Shown: positions 49,011-57,303 of the stretch, piece after piece | How the letters are laid out: each line of letters starts with the position of its first letter | How positions within the stretch are numbered: position 1 is the first letter of the stretch | NCBI GenBank assembly: GCA_900045905.1 | Contig: FCNS01000046.1 | Span: 1 to 64,000 of the forward strand | Direction: 5' to 3' | Length of the DNA: 64,000 nt | DNA from: Clostridiales bacterium CHKCI001 | GTDB taxonomy: Bacteria > Bacillota > Clostridia > Lachnospirales > Lachnospiraceae | Notes under the pieces: generated by a model | What the model saw: the letters and a program-made list of their open reading frames with translations, nothing else | The model's database searches: none | Told to the model about the DNA's origin: nothing | Position numbers and translations under genes: made by a program

Positions 49011-49940
49011 TTATAAAATTTCTATTGTTACCTTTTTATATAACTCATCCACTAATTCTCTCGTTGGCGGCTTTGTTCCAATTGTCGTTACGGCTCCTGC
49101 TGAAACAGCAATTCCCATTTTTACTCGTTCTTCCAGACTCATCTTCTTATCCCATCCATAGGACAATGCTGCTACCATTGCATCCCCTGCTCCTACCGTG
49201 GAGTGTGCTTTTACAGAAAGTCCTGCACATCGGATTGTACAATCTTCTGTTACGAATAAAGCTCCCATCTGTCCAAGAGAAACAGCTACAAATGGAATTC
49301 CTTTTTTGATTAACCTCTGTGCCATAGAAATAATTTCCTGCTCACTTGCACGGTAGTCTAATTGGAATAGTTCCTCTAATTCTGCACGATTTGGTTTAAT
49401 CATATCTGGCTTAGCTTCCAATGAATTTACAAATAATTCTCCGTCTGCATCTAAAAATACCTTTGCTCCTTTTTTATGTATGGTCTCAATCATTCTTTTA
49501 TAAATTGTTTTATCCATACCAGATGGGATACTTCCTGCTAAGACAAACAACGTATCTTCATTTGCATAATGTTCTAGTTTTTCTATTAATTCATTTATTT
49601 TTTCTTCACTAACAATTGGTCCTGGCTCATTTAATTCTGTCACTTCCCCTGTAGCTTCTACTACTTTCATATTCGTTCTTGTTTCTCCATCTACTACTAC
49701 AAAGTCAGTAGAAATTCCATACTCTTTTAAAACTTTTTCAATTACTTCTCCCGCAGTTCCTCCAATAAATCCAGTTGCAATCGTATCCAGTCCCAATTCC
49801 TTAATTGTTTTTGATACATTAATTCCTTTTCCTCCTGCATCTAAAACCACTCTCTTAATACGATTTAGACCACCACGTTCCATCCGCTCAATATCAACTG
49901 TTTTATCAATTGCAGGATTCATTGTTACTGTTACAATCAT
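49011..49940 (-). CDS. fruK: 1-phosphofructokinase, PfkB family
   Basis: A 309-residue PfkB kinase. Signature 1 (GGKGINVSKTIKELG) lies at about 37-51 and signature 2, with the catalytic base, is STVGAGDAMVA near residue 250. It most likely phosphorylates fructose-1-phosphate to fructose-1,6-bisphosphate; tagatose-6-phosphate kinase is the main alternative. It follows EIIA by 2 bp and precedes the dehydrogenase, so these three act on one substrate line. Confidence 0.83.
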   Translation of the reverse strand: MIVTVTMNPAIDKTVDIERMERGGLNRIKRVVLDAGGKGINVSKTIKELGLDTIATGFIGGTAGEVIEKVLKEYGISTDFVVVDGETRTNMKVVEATGEVTELNEPGPIVSEEKINELIEKLEHYANEDTLFVLAGSIPSGMDKTIYKRMIETIHKKGAKVFLDADGELFVNSLEAKPDMIKPNRAELEELFQLDYRASEQEIISMAQRLIKKGIPFVAVSLGQMGALFVTEDCTIRCAGLSVKAHSTVGAGDAMVAALSYGWDKKMSLEERVKMGIAVSAGAVTTIGTKPPTRELVDELYKKVTIEIL

Positions 49941-49942
49941 TC

Positions 49943-50395
49943 TTATTCCACTCCTTTTAATGTCTCATAAATCTCATCCACACTGCTCTGAATCAACTCA
50001 TCCACAGCTTCTGGGGTACTCATCTTAATTGCAATATTGGATAAGATAGCAAGATGGTCATCTCCAGTTCCTGCGATTCCAATTACTAGTTTTACATCCT
50101 CACCGTCCCAATCCGTTCCTTCTGGGAAAATCATAACTGCAATTCCAGAAGCTTTAATTTCTTTCTTTGCTTCTTCTACGCCATGTGGAAGTGCAATTCC
50201 ATTTCCAATATTTGTAGCAAATGTTTTCTCTCTTTCAATCATTCCATCTACATAGTCTGGTTTTACATATCCGCTATCTACTAATATCTGTCCAACTGCA
50301 CGAATTACATCATTTTTCTCCATTCGCTTGCAGTTTGTTCGAATATTTTCTTTTAATAATAATGGAAGTTTCTTTGTTGATTTTTTTAAAAACAT
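49943..50395 (-). CDS. mtlF: PTS mannitol/fructose-family EIIA
   Basis: A 150-residue EIIA of the mannitol-fructose family. The phosphorylated histidine is His71 in NGIALPHG. It takes phosphate from HPr and hands it to the EIIB domain of the EIICB transporters encoded 5-8 kb upstream. AGAGGAATG precedes the start. It is the first gene of the mtlF-fruK-dehydrogenase-hpr operon, behind a promoter that shares its design with that of mtlA. Confidence 0.88.
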   Translation of the reverse strand: MFLKKSTKKLPLLLKENIRTNCKRMEKNDVIRAVGQILVDSGYVKPDYVDGMIEREKTFATNIGNGIALPHGVEEAKKEIKASGIAVMIFPEGTDWDGEDVKLVIGIAGTGDDHLAILSNIAIKMSTPEAVDELIQSSVDEIYETLKGVE

Positions 50396-50446
50396 AAATC
50401 ATTCCTCTTTTCTTTCTTTTTTTATTTTCCTGTTCCTTATGTCATT

Positions 50447-50518
50447 ATTATAATGTCAAAAACCTTATATTTTCAAGCAAAACAAACCTCTTCTTTGACA
50501 CCATCCAATAGTGACATT
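50447..50518 (-). promoter_or_regulatory. promoter and MtlR-like operator of the mtlF operon
   Basis: TTGAAA (50471-50476), 18-bp spacer, TATAAT (50447-50452) on the minus strand. The sequence TTTCAAGCAAAASAAACCT around the -35 box is shared with the mtlA promoter. Upstream at 50494-50518 lies TTTGACA-N11-TGACA, which matches the half-sites and spacing of the perfect palindrome before mtlA. The family operator in Bacillus relatives has TTGNCACA/TGTGNCAA arms, so MtlR activation is likely. Confidence 0.65.
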
Positions 50519-50622
50519 TCTTAATTTCTAACACTTAAACTTACCGTATTGTTTCATAAATAAACACAGTTTTTCTCACTGCAATATTCCTTGCCACCTT
50601 TTCTCTTTTTGAAAAAAATTTA

Positions 50623-50660
50623 GGGACAGTTGAGATTTCGTATGAAATCACAACTGTCCC
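50623..50660. repeat. hairpin repeat, copy 1 (terminator-like)
   Basis: GGGACAGTTGAGATTTC and GAAATCACAACTGTCCC form a 17-bp stem (one mismatch) with a 4-nt loop, followed by TTT and preceded by an A-rich tract. Almost the same hairpin occurs at 53468-53505, in the same orientation, on the other side of the inserted block. Confidence 0.75.
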
Positions 50661-50678
50661 TTTGGAATGTAAAAATAA

Positions 50679-50831
50679 TCAATGCCTATCTTTGTGTTTC
50701 AGTAATGACACACCTAAACTAATGAAACCTACTGTTCCTATCCATAAGGAAAGTGCTGAAAAACCGCTAGAACCTATTTCCAATCATATTGCAAAGAGCA
50801 ATAACTCTATTCTTAAGCTATTGTATTTCAC
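50679..50831 (-). pseudogene. broken small membrane-protein frame
   Basis: From GTG 50831 the minus strand encodes 15 residues, an in-frame TGA at 50784-50786, then 34 residues with one hydrophobic helix (ALSLWIGTVGFISLGVSLL) and a basic tail (KHKDRH). It looks like a small membrane protein or the anchor of a surface protein with a nonsense change. It starts 16 bp after the neighbouring secreted-protein frame. Confidence 0.4.
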
Positions 50832-50847
50832 TCTTCACCATCCTTAA

Positions 50848-51558
50848 TTATGAGAAATAGCTAAACGTAATACTTGTCATTGGACGATAAACTCGGCTTC
50901 CTACGTATACATCACCACTTTCGTTAAATGTACAAGAAAAGGCTGTTCCGCTAACTCTTAGCCCATTAAAAGTTGCTCCAGCAACATTATCGTATATCGG
51001 CTGAGATTGCCAAGAAGCACTGGTACCACTACTAGAAACAGATGGTGGTCAAGAAATAGAAACAGCAATGTTACTTACAGATATTCCCTGATTTAATATG
51101 ATGTAATCACAATTTCCTTCTCCAAACCAATGTGAAGCCTGTCCACCCTCGAAATTATTTCCTGTGAAATCAGCGGTATTCCTTTTCCATGCGTAAGATA
51201 TAGAATTCCCGTCATACTGTATATCATTCTGATACTCTGATTCTCCTGGCATCAACATGCCTCTTGTTTGAGGAGTCGATCCTGGATCACCAGTAAGCTC
51301 ATTAATATATTCCATAGCTGCCTGGCGATATTCTTCATCTTCTACATCAAAAGAGTATACTGTCACCCCATTATCATTATAAGTATGTAAAGTAAATTCC
51401 TTACTTTCAGCACTTCGGGTGGTTGCCTCAGATGATGTCAAAGTTACTTATTGAGTAGAAATAAGAGTAGGATCATTATCTTCTGCAAAAGCAGTAAGCG
51501 GCATAAGCATAACTACTCCCATGGTTATCGCCAATACACTTCTTAAAATTTTCTTCAT
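50848..51558 (-). pseudogene. secreted-protein gene with two in-frame stop codons
   Basis: ATG 51558 follows GGAGG. The frame opens with a clear signal peptide (MKKILRSVLA, then a hydrophobic core ending in TAFA) and is open for 236 codons except for TAA at codon 37 (51448-51450) and TGA at codon 170 (51049-51051). The mature part is hydrophilic, rich in Ser, Asn, Gly and Tyr. Everything else is in frame, so the stops look recent. No family recognised. It lies 20 bp after the lipoprotein gene, probably one operon. Confidence 0.65.
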
Positions 51559-51578
51559 TATATTACCTCCAAACCATT

Positions 51579-53357
51579 TCAGATAATACTTTCGTATAAA
51601 ACAATTGCATCATAGGTATTATTAAAATTTACAATATCATCATTGGAATCTCCCCCTTTAAATAGACCGCTTTCATCTTGTGATTGACTCAAAGTTCTTA
51701 TTACTACTTGTTTAAATTCTGATGTAACAGTATAGTTACTCTGTTCAAAAACACTGAGTGCCATATTCTGCAACATTATTTTATAACTCACTTCTTTAGA
51801 TGACAATTGAATAATCATCATTTCTAATTGGCGGCAATATTCTTGTAAATCATTTGTTTTATCAGGAGACACTAAACAAATAAACTCAATCAATTTAGCC
51901 AAATCATATGCCTCTTGTTGAATATTAGAGCTATTAGAACTTGTAGAAAAATTTTTTATTACATTATCATAGTATTCTCCAGAAATTTGCGGATTCTCAC
52001 CTAAAATCCTCAAACCTTTTATACAACTATTAATTTTAGGTAAATTCGCATTGTTGGCTGATACGTCACCGAAAACATCGATGCCAGAAGAGAACTTTTG
52101 TATAATTTCTTCACGTTCCTCATCTACAATATCTAATAAATTATTTCTTTGCAACAATTCAAGATAGCGGTATATATTTCCTACATAAAATACATTACCA
52201 TCCAGAATCTGCGCTTTATTCTCTATACAATATTTGTTAATGGTATTACTTGATTCTATACCCAATTTATGAATTAAAGCATCCACATAATAAGTATTCC
52301 CAAGATCCGAGTTCGCATATCCTGGAGACAGATACGAATCTTCGCTTAACAAAAAAGAGTCAAACTCATCAAATACATTTCTAAAATGAATGCAGGTTTC
52401 AAAATCGTAATGCGCAAGTTTTAAAGCATAAATCGTTGCATACAAACCATATGAATCGTATTTAAAAAACGCATCTTCCTTTATACCATTTTCGTCACAT
52501 AATACAAGTATAATTTTCTCATAATTTTTTGAACTATCATACCCTGCAAATCTTGCAAAATCTAAATAATCCATTAAGAATACAGGTACATAAATAACAT
52601 TTTCCAACTTTCCTACATCATCCAACGTGTCTTCAAACATTTGGATAATCGCAGTTATAGATGTTTCTGGTACTTCTATATTATACTCTTTTGCCAATTC
52701 AAGAAACATAGAATACGCACTGGAATTATCCGTAATTATATTACCCGAAACAAAAACTTCTTGTACAGCTCTTTTCAGCCAATCATCAATAGGTTTCATT
52801 TCTATATTTAGTGAACGTGCAATATGATATGCTAAATAATTTGCATATATATTGAATGTATATTCATTGTCCTTACCGTTATAAAACAATGCGTAACATT
52901 TTAAATCACTGTCGTAAAGTGAATCCAAGTAAGATGAAATCCTTCCTTTTGTTTCATCCGACAAATTTTGGCTATTGCCCAATAAAGAAACCGCGCAAAA
53001 AACATCTGTGAGGTCCATATCCGAAGAGTTTAAAAACTTTTCTTCAATCTCACTTTTTGTTTCTTGAGAGATTGGAGGCTGTGACCAACCAGCATATTCT
53101 TTTGCCATTCTTATATAATATGTAGCATAAACACTAAACTGCGATTTAAACTCAGCATTTGCAAATCGATATCCACCATCTTCCATAGCACTTTGTTTGA
53201 TAGCTGCTGCGATGGCTGTTTTATTTATTTCAGGTAAATCAGTGGAAACATTGGATGTTGCGATATTAGAATTACTACATCCAATGCATAGTAACATATT
53301 AGAAAGCAAAATTAAAATACTAACAGTTATCTTTTTTCTTACAACCACACGTTTCAA
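51579..53357 (-). CDS. large hypothetical lipoprotein with helical repeats
   Basis: A 592-residue protein that likely starts at TTG 53357 after GGTGATG. A basic N-terminus and hydrophobic stretch lead to CIGCS near residue 27, a somewhat atypical lipobox. The rest is mostly helical, with recurring patterns such as DSYGLYATIYALKLA and NTYDAIVLYESI that recall alpha/alpha-toroid folds (terpene-cyclase or glycosidase-like). Codon use is more AT-rich than in the surrounding mtl genes. Function unknown. It lies inside the block bounded by two hairpin copies. Confidence 0.6.
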   Translation of the reverse strand: MKRVVVRKKITVSILILLSNMLLCIGCSNSNIATSNVSTDLPEINKTAIAAAIKQSAMEDGGYRFANAEFKSQFSVYATYYIRMAKEYAGWSQPPISQETKSEIEEKFLNSSDMDLTDVFCAVSLLGNSQNLSDETKGRISSYLDSLYDSDLKCYALFYNGKDNEYTFNIYANYLAYHIARSLNIEMKPIDDWLKRAVQEVFVSGNIITDNSSAYSMFLELAKEYNIEVPETSITAIIQMFEDTLDDVGKLENVIYVPVFLMDYLDFARFAGYDSSKNYEKIILVLCDENGIKEDAFFKYDSYGLYATIYALKLAHYDFETCIHFRNVFDEFDSFLLSEDSYLSPGYANSDLGNTYYVDALIHKLGIESSNTINKYCIENKAQILDGNVFYVGNIYRYLELLQRNNLLDIVDEEREEIIQKFSSGIDVFGDVSANNANLPKINSCIKGLRILGENPQISGEYYDNVIKNFSTSSNSSNIQQEAYDLAKLIEFICLVSPDKTNDLQEYCRQLEMMIIQLSSKEVSYKIMLQNMALSVFEQSNYTVTSEFKQVVIRTLSQSQDESGLFKGGDSNDDIVNFNNTYDAIVLYESII

Positions 53358-53467
53358 TTACATCACCAAGCTTTAAAAATAATAATCTTTATATTTTATC
53401 ATAAATTTTCTTGTTTATCAATAAAAAATTTGTGATTTTTGCTATATATCTACATAAAAAATTTATG

Positions 53468-53505
53468 GGGACAGTTGTGATTTCGTATAAAATCATAACT
53501 ATCCC
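53468..53505. repeat. hairpin repeat, copy 2 (terminator-like)
   Basis: GGGACAGTTGTGATTTC-GTAT-AAAATCATAACTATCCC followed by TTT. It matches copy 1 at 50623-50660 in nearly all positions, including the A-rich left flank, with the right arm slightly degraded. It sits between mtlR and the lipoprotein gene. Confidence 0.72.
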
Positions 53506-53542
53506 TTTACAGACTATCTATTTCCTGACTATTCTTTTATTA

Positions 53543-55621
53543 TTATGATGTCTGCTCCAAAAACTGATTAAAATAAGCTTTCAGACATCGAGATAATTCA
53601 GAACGAATCTCTCCTTCTTGACCTCTGAAAATTGTATCCATTAAGTGTTCGTCTTCTACAAGACTACTTGTCAAAAAACCTAGCATATCTGAATTCATTT
53701 TCACATGTTCATCTTCTGGCATTAACATCAAAATTACTACCCGAATTTCTTTAAAGTAAGGATCTCGGAATGGTTCTAATGTTTTTGTAAAGCAAAACGA
53801 AATACTTGGATTTACCATTCCCTTCGTTTTGGTATGCAGCAAAGCAAATTCCAATTCTGGAAATACTTGCGTTGCCATATGTTCCCGTGCTGTAACGTCC
53901 TCCTGAATTTGATACCTACGCTGAGGATAATTGGTAAGCTTTTCGGTCATGGCTACTAACAACTCTTCAAATCCAATATATGGATCTACCTTCATACAAA
54001 ACATTTCTTTCAAAATTCTCTTAATTTGTACTGCCAGATAATTTACTTGTTCCAATTGTCTTGTAAACACCTCTTCCTGCTTTACTTTTGGAATTCTCTC
54101 ATAATAACTTACTTTTGCTTCAATTGCATCAATATCTTCTTCTAACAGAAGCGGACTTACTTCTAAAATGTCCACGCCTTCTAATTCCATTGGAAGGCTG
54201 GAAAGGAAAAAATCAGTCTTTTTTTCGATAAATGGAGTGATATTTTCTTTTCCATACGGCGTAATTTCCACCCTGTCTCGAAATACTTTCGCAAGTTTTG
54301 TACACATTAAGCGTGAAATTCCTATTCCACTTGCACAGACCACACCAATCCATACTTTTCGTTTCTGTTCTTGCTGGTTTTCCATACGGACAATCGCAGC
54401 TCCAAAATGAATTGCCAAAAATCCAATTTCTGCATCTGGAATTTCACATCCAACATAATTTTGGAGAATCCCAGCTATAGATTGACATTTTTGATAAATT
54501 ACCGCATAATCTTGCTTGATTTGATCCAACAATGGATTTGCAATATTCATCCCATTTTTGAGACGGATTAATGTTGGCTCCATATGTGCCAACAGACCTC
54601 GAATAAACTCATCATCTTGCTTCAATAAATATGCGATATTGGGATCATAAGCATCAATCAACTCGTTTACAAGTGCTATCAGTTGATCTTGTTCAGAAGA
54701 ATTTTCTTTTACATATTGCCGTTTTGCTCCTTTTAAATGCAGCCAAATATAAGCTGTTTCAATCAAAGGAATTTCAATCTCAAATTCCGCTTCCAATGCT
54801 CTGCTAATGGAACAAGCATCTTTATACTCCTCATCTTTTTTTATCTGACTCAGAAGTGCTTCATTTTCCTCAATAATCTCCTGTTTTAAAATCCGATTAA
54901 TTGCAATGGTAATATGTAAAATTAATCCAATATAAGAATCTTCTGTTAAACAGCTAATATTGGAATTTTTCATACGAACAATGCAAGTCAAGACTCTTTT
55001 CAAAATATTTTTATCTAAAATTCGATACATTGTATTTTCATTCTTTTTATTAATCAGCTGAAACAAAGAATTTTCTTTATCTTCATAAAAATCCCGAATT
55101 ATCTCCGTATCCATATTTTGATCAATAAAGGAACGCATCGCACGCCGATAATCCTTCTCACTTCCTTCTACGCTAACTCCATAACCTTGTTTTCTTAAAA
55201 TTTGAAGATGGAAACGCTCAAACCACTTTTCAATTGCATCCATATCAGAACTAATGGTAGCCTCACTCACTCCAAACATCATACTGTAATAATAAAGTTT
55301 TTTGGCAGTTCGATCTTTTAACATTTCCAAGATCAGCCGTTTTCTTCTCTGTGATTTATCTGCTGTATCAACACTGTCCATTTCCTTTAAATCAGCTAAC
55401 AATCGTTCCTTTTCTTCTTTGCTTCCATCCAGCCATACTCCAGTGCCAGTTTTCGACTGAAATACAATCGAATAGGGACGTAACGCTCCATCCATATATT
55501 CTAACTCTCTTTGTATCGTACGTTTACTGACCCCGATCTGTTCAGCAAGCCGTCGAATGGATGTTGTTTTTTCTGTCTTCAACAATATTAATAAAATTTG
55601 CCGTAACCTTGGTGTAAACAT
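53543..55621 (-). CDS. mtlR: MtlR-type PRD transcriptional activator
   Basis: About 692 residues from ATG 55621, after GGGAG; an earlier start at 55654 would overlap the transporter gene. Order: HTH_11 (SIRRLAEQIGVSKRTIQREL), a Mga/second HTH, PRD1 (GLILHITIAINRI), PRD2 (LLAHMEPTLIRLKNG, IGFLAIHFGAAI), a GatB-like EIIB domain with Cys in GVVCASGIGISRL, and an EIIA-like domain with His in FALLHTKTKG. Phosphorylation by PTS proteins would set its activity. It likely activates both mtl promoters. Confidence 0.88.
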   Translation of the reverse strand: MFTPRLRQILLILLKTEKTTSIRRLAEQIGVSKRTIQRELEYMDGALRPYSIVFQSKTGTGVWLDGSKEEKERLLADLKEMDSVDTADKSQRRKRLILEMLKDRTAKKLYYYSMMFGVSEATISSDMDAIEKWFERFHLQILRKQGYGVSVEGSEKDYRRAMRSFIDQNMDTEIIRDFYEDKENSLFQLINKKNENTMYRILDKNILKRVLTCIVRMKNSNISCLTEDSYIGLILHITIAINRILKQEIIEENEALLSQIKKDEEYKDACSISRALEAEFEIEIPLIETAYIWLHLKGAKRQYVKENSSEQDQLIALVNELIDAYDPNIAYLLKQDDEFIRGLLAHMEPTLIRLKNGMNIANPLLDQIKQDYAVIYQKCQSIAGILQNYVGCEIPDAEIGFLAIHFGAAIVRMENQQEQKRKVWIGVVCASGIGISRLMCTKLAKVFRDRVEITPYGKENITPFIEKKTDFFLSSLPMELEGVDILEVSPLLLEEDIDAIEAKVSYYERIPKVKQEEVFTRQLEQVNYLAVQIKRILKEMFCMKVDPYIGFEELLVAMTEKLTNYPQRRYQIQEDVTAREHMATQVFPELEFALLHTKTKGMVNPSISFCFTKTLEPFRDPYFKEIRVVILMLMPEDEHVKMNSDMLGFLTSSLVEDEHLMDTIFRGQEGEIRSELSRCLKAYFNQFLEQTS

Positions 55622-55643
55622 ACTATATACGCTCCCTTCTACC

Positions 55644-57155
55644 TTAGTTTTCACAATTTTCTACTTTTACTAATTCTGAGATCCAACGCTCATATTCTAA
55701 CGACTGTGATAAATTTTCCAAGTAATGTACTTCTACATTAATATTTTTCTTTTTTATTACTGGTTCAATTTCTTTTTGACAAAAGATTACATCTGCATCT
55801 TCTGGAATCTCATCAATGGCGGTATTGCAAACCTGAATACCCTTCAAACCTGAATTTCTTAATTTTTTGCGTAGAATGGCTGCTCCCATTGCACTGGAAC
55901 CAAATCCTCCCTGACATACAAAATATACTTTCTTCACACAATTTTTCTTTACAGAGTTTTCCTGTATCATTGGTTCCATAGCTCCTTTTCTTTGTTCCTC
56001 TCCCATTAAAGGACATAAGTTATCTTTTTTAGCGGTTTCCTTTTCCTGATCTGGTATCTGTTCTTGTACAGATTCTCTACTTGATGGTTGCGTTTGTTCA
56101 ATAGAATTATTCTGAACAAACAAATCGGCTGCATTAGCTACTATTTTTTTCTCTGAGCTGTCCCCTTTTATAATTATTATCGCAGTCAGACAACTTACAA
56201 CTGCGGACACAATGATACCAATTAAAGTTCCTAATATATTTTTAAATGGGCATAAAAGTAAAATTGTCAAAATACTACCTGGCGAAGGAGGTGCAATCAA
56301 CCCAGATGGAAGTAATAAAAAGCAAAAATTTCCAGCTACTCCTCCTGCTATTGCAGCTAAAAATAATTTAGAATTGGACAATATATATGGAAAATATAAT
56401 TCATGAATTCCTCCAAATAATTGAATCCCCATATTAATCAATAAATTATTCTTCTCTTCTTTTTTTAGGAGAAAATGAGCAAATAATATTCCAAAACCTG
56501 GACCTGGATTTGCTTCTAATAAAAACAAAATGGAACTCCCCATCTGCTGTACCTGCTCCATACCAAGCGGAACAAGCAAACCATGATTAATCGTATTATT
56601 CAAGAACATAACTTTTCCAGATTCGATAAAAATTCCCATAAATGGAATTAAATTATAACGAAATAATTGATCTAATATCCATGTCAACATGGTTTGAATT
56701 TGTTCTAAAACTGGATTAAACCAGTAATATGTAACTAGAAATAATAATCCTCCTCCAATACCAATAAAAAGATTAGAAAAAAGCATCTCAAATCCCGCTG
56801 CTGTGTAAGTTTTTATCTTCTCTAACCCTTTTTTCGTAATCAATCCTGCAACTGGCGCAATTAATAATACTCCTAACATATGGGAATTTCCTTCTACACG
56901 AAAAAAACCCACACATGTAATTGCCGCAGTCAAACCTCCAGCAACTCCTCCAACTCGCTCTCCTGCCACATAACTGATCAGCAATGGAATCACCATAGAA
57001 TAGAACTGTTCAACAACTAATTCCAACTCCGAGGAGGCAAACCAACCTCCAGCAGAAAAAAAAATGGATAATATTCCATATGCAATAAATAGTCCTATAC
57101 TTTTTAAAATAATACTACTATAAAATTTACCAATCCGTTCTATATATTGTTTCAT
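55644..57155 (-). CDS. mannitol-family PTS EIICB, second copy
   Basis: About 503 residues: EIIC with 8 or so hydrophobic segments, including NHGLLVPLGMEQV and FGGIHELYFPYIL, a linker of about 60 residues, and an EIIB domain with the phosphocysteine in FVCQGGFGSSAMG. It is clearly a paralogue of the MtlA encoded just upstream but quite diverged, so it may carry another hexitol. ATG 57155 is taken; GTG 57164 is possible. It lacks its own EIIA. mtlR starts about 22 bp downstream. Confidence 0.83.
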   Translation of the reverse strand: MKQYIERIGKFYSSIILKSIGLFIAYGILSIFFSAGGWFASSELELVVEQFYSMVIPLLISYVAGERVGGVAGGLTAAITCVGFFRVEGNSHMLGVLLIAPVAGLITKKGLEKIKTYTAAGFEMLFSNLFIGIGGGLLFLVTYYWFNPVLEQIQTMLTWILDQLFRYNLIPFMGIFIESGKVMFLNNTINHGLLVPLGMEQVQQMGSSILFLLEANPGPGFGILFAHFLLKKEEKNNLLINMGIQLFGGIHELYFPYILSNSKLFLAAIAGGVAGNFCFLLLPSGLIAPPSPGSILTILLLCPFKNILGTLIGIIVSAVVSCLTAIIIIKGDSSEKKIVANAADLFVQNNSIEQTQPSSRESVQEQIPDQEKETAKKDNLCPLMGEEQRKGAMEPMIQENSVKKNCVKKVYFVCQGGFGSSAMGAAILRKKLRNSGLKGIQVCNTAIDEIPEDADVIFCQKEIEPVIKKKNINVEVHYLENLSQSLEYERWISELVKVENCEN

Positions 57156-57238
57156 TACGACCACTCTCGTTTTCTTTTATCATACCATCCTGCTCCTAAA
57201 AAGACAAGCATCGCCTCAAATAGAACAAAACTTTTATT

Positions 57239-57287
57239 AGGAAACGTCGGTACTAAAATGCTATGCACTCAGTATCGACGTTTTCTA
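57239..57287 (-). terminator. hairpin between the two EIICB genes
   Basis: GAAACGTCGGTACT pairs with AGTATCGACGTTTTC, with a 16-nt loop. The tail on the minus strand is only partly T-rich, so it may be an attenuating structure that lowers expression of the second EIICB and mtlR. Confidence 0.55.
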
Positions 57288-57303
57288 AGTTTATTTACAA
57301 TAT

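Noticed and set aside
51049-51051. In-frame TGA read as selenocysteine, given selD in the same window
   Set aside because: The same frame also has a TAA at 51448-51450, no SECIS-like hairpin is evident directly after the TGA, and the flanking residues show no redox motif. A decayed gene is simpler.
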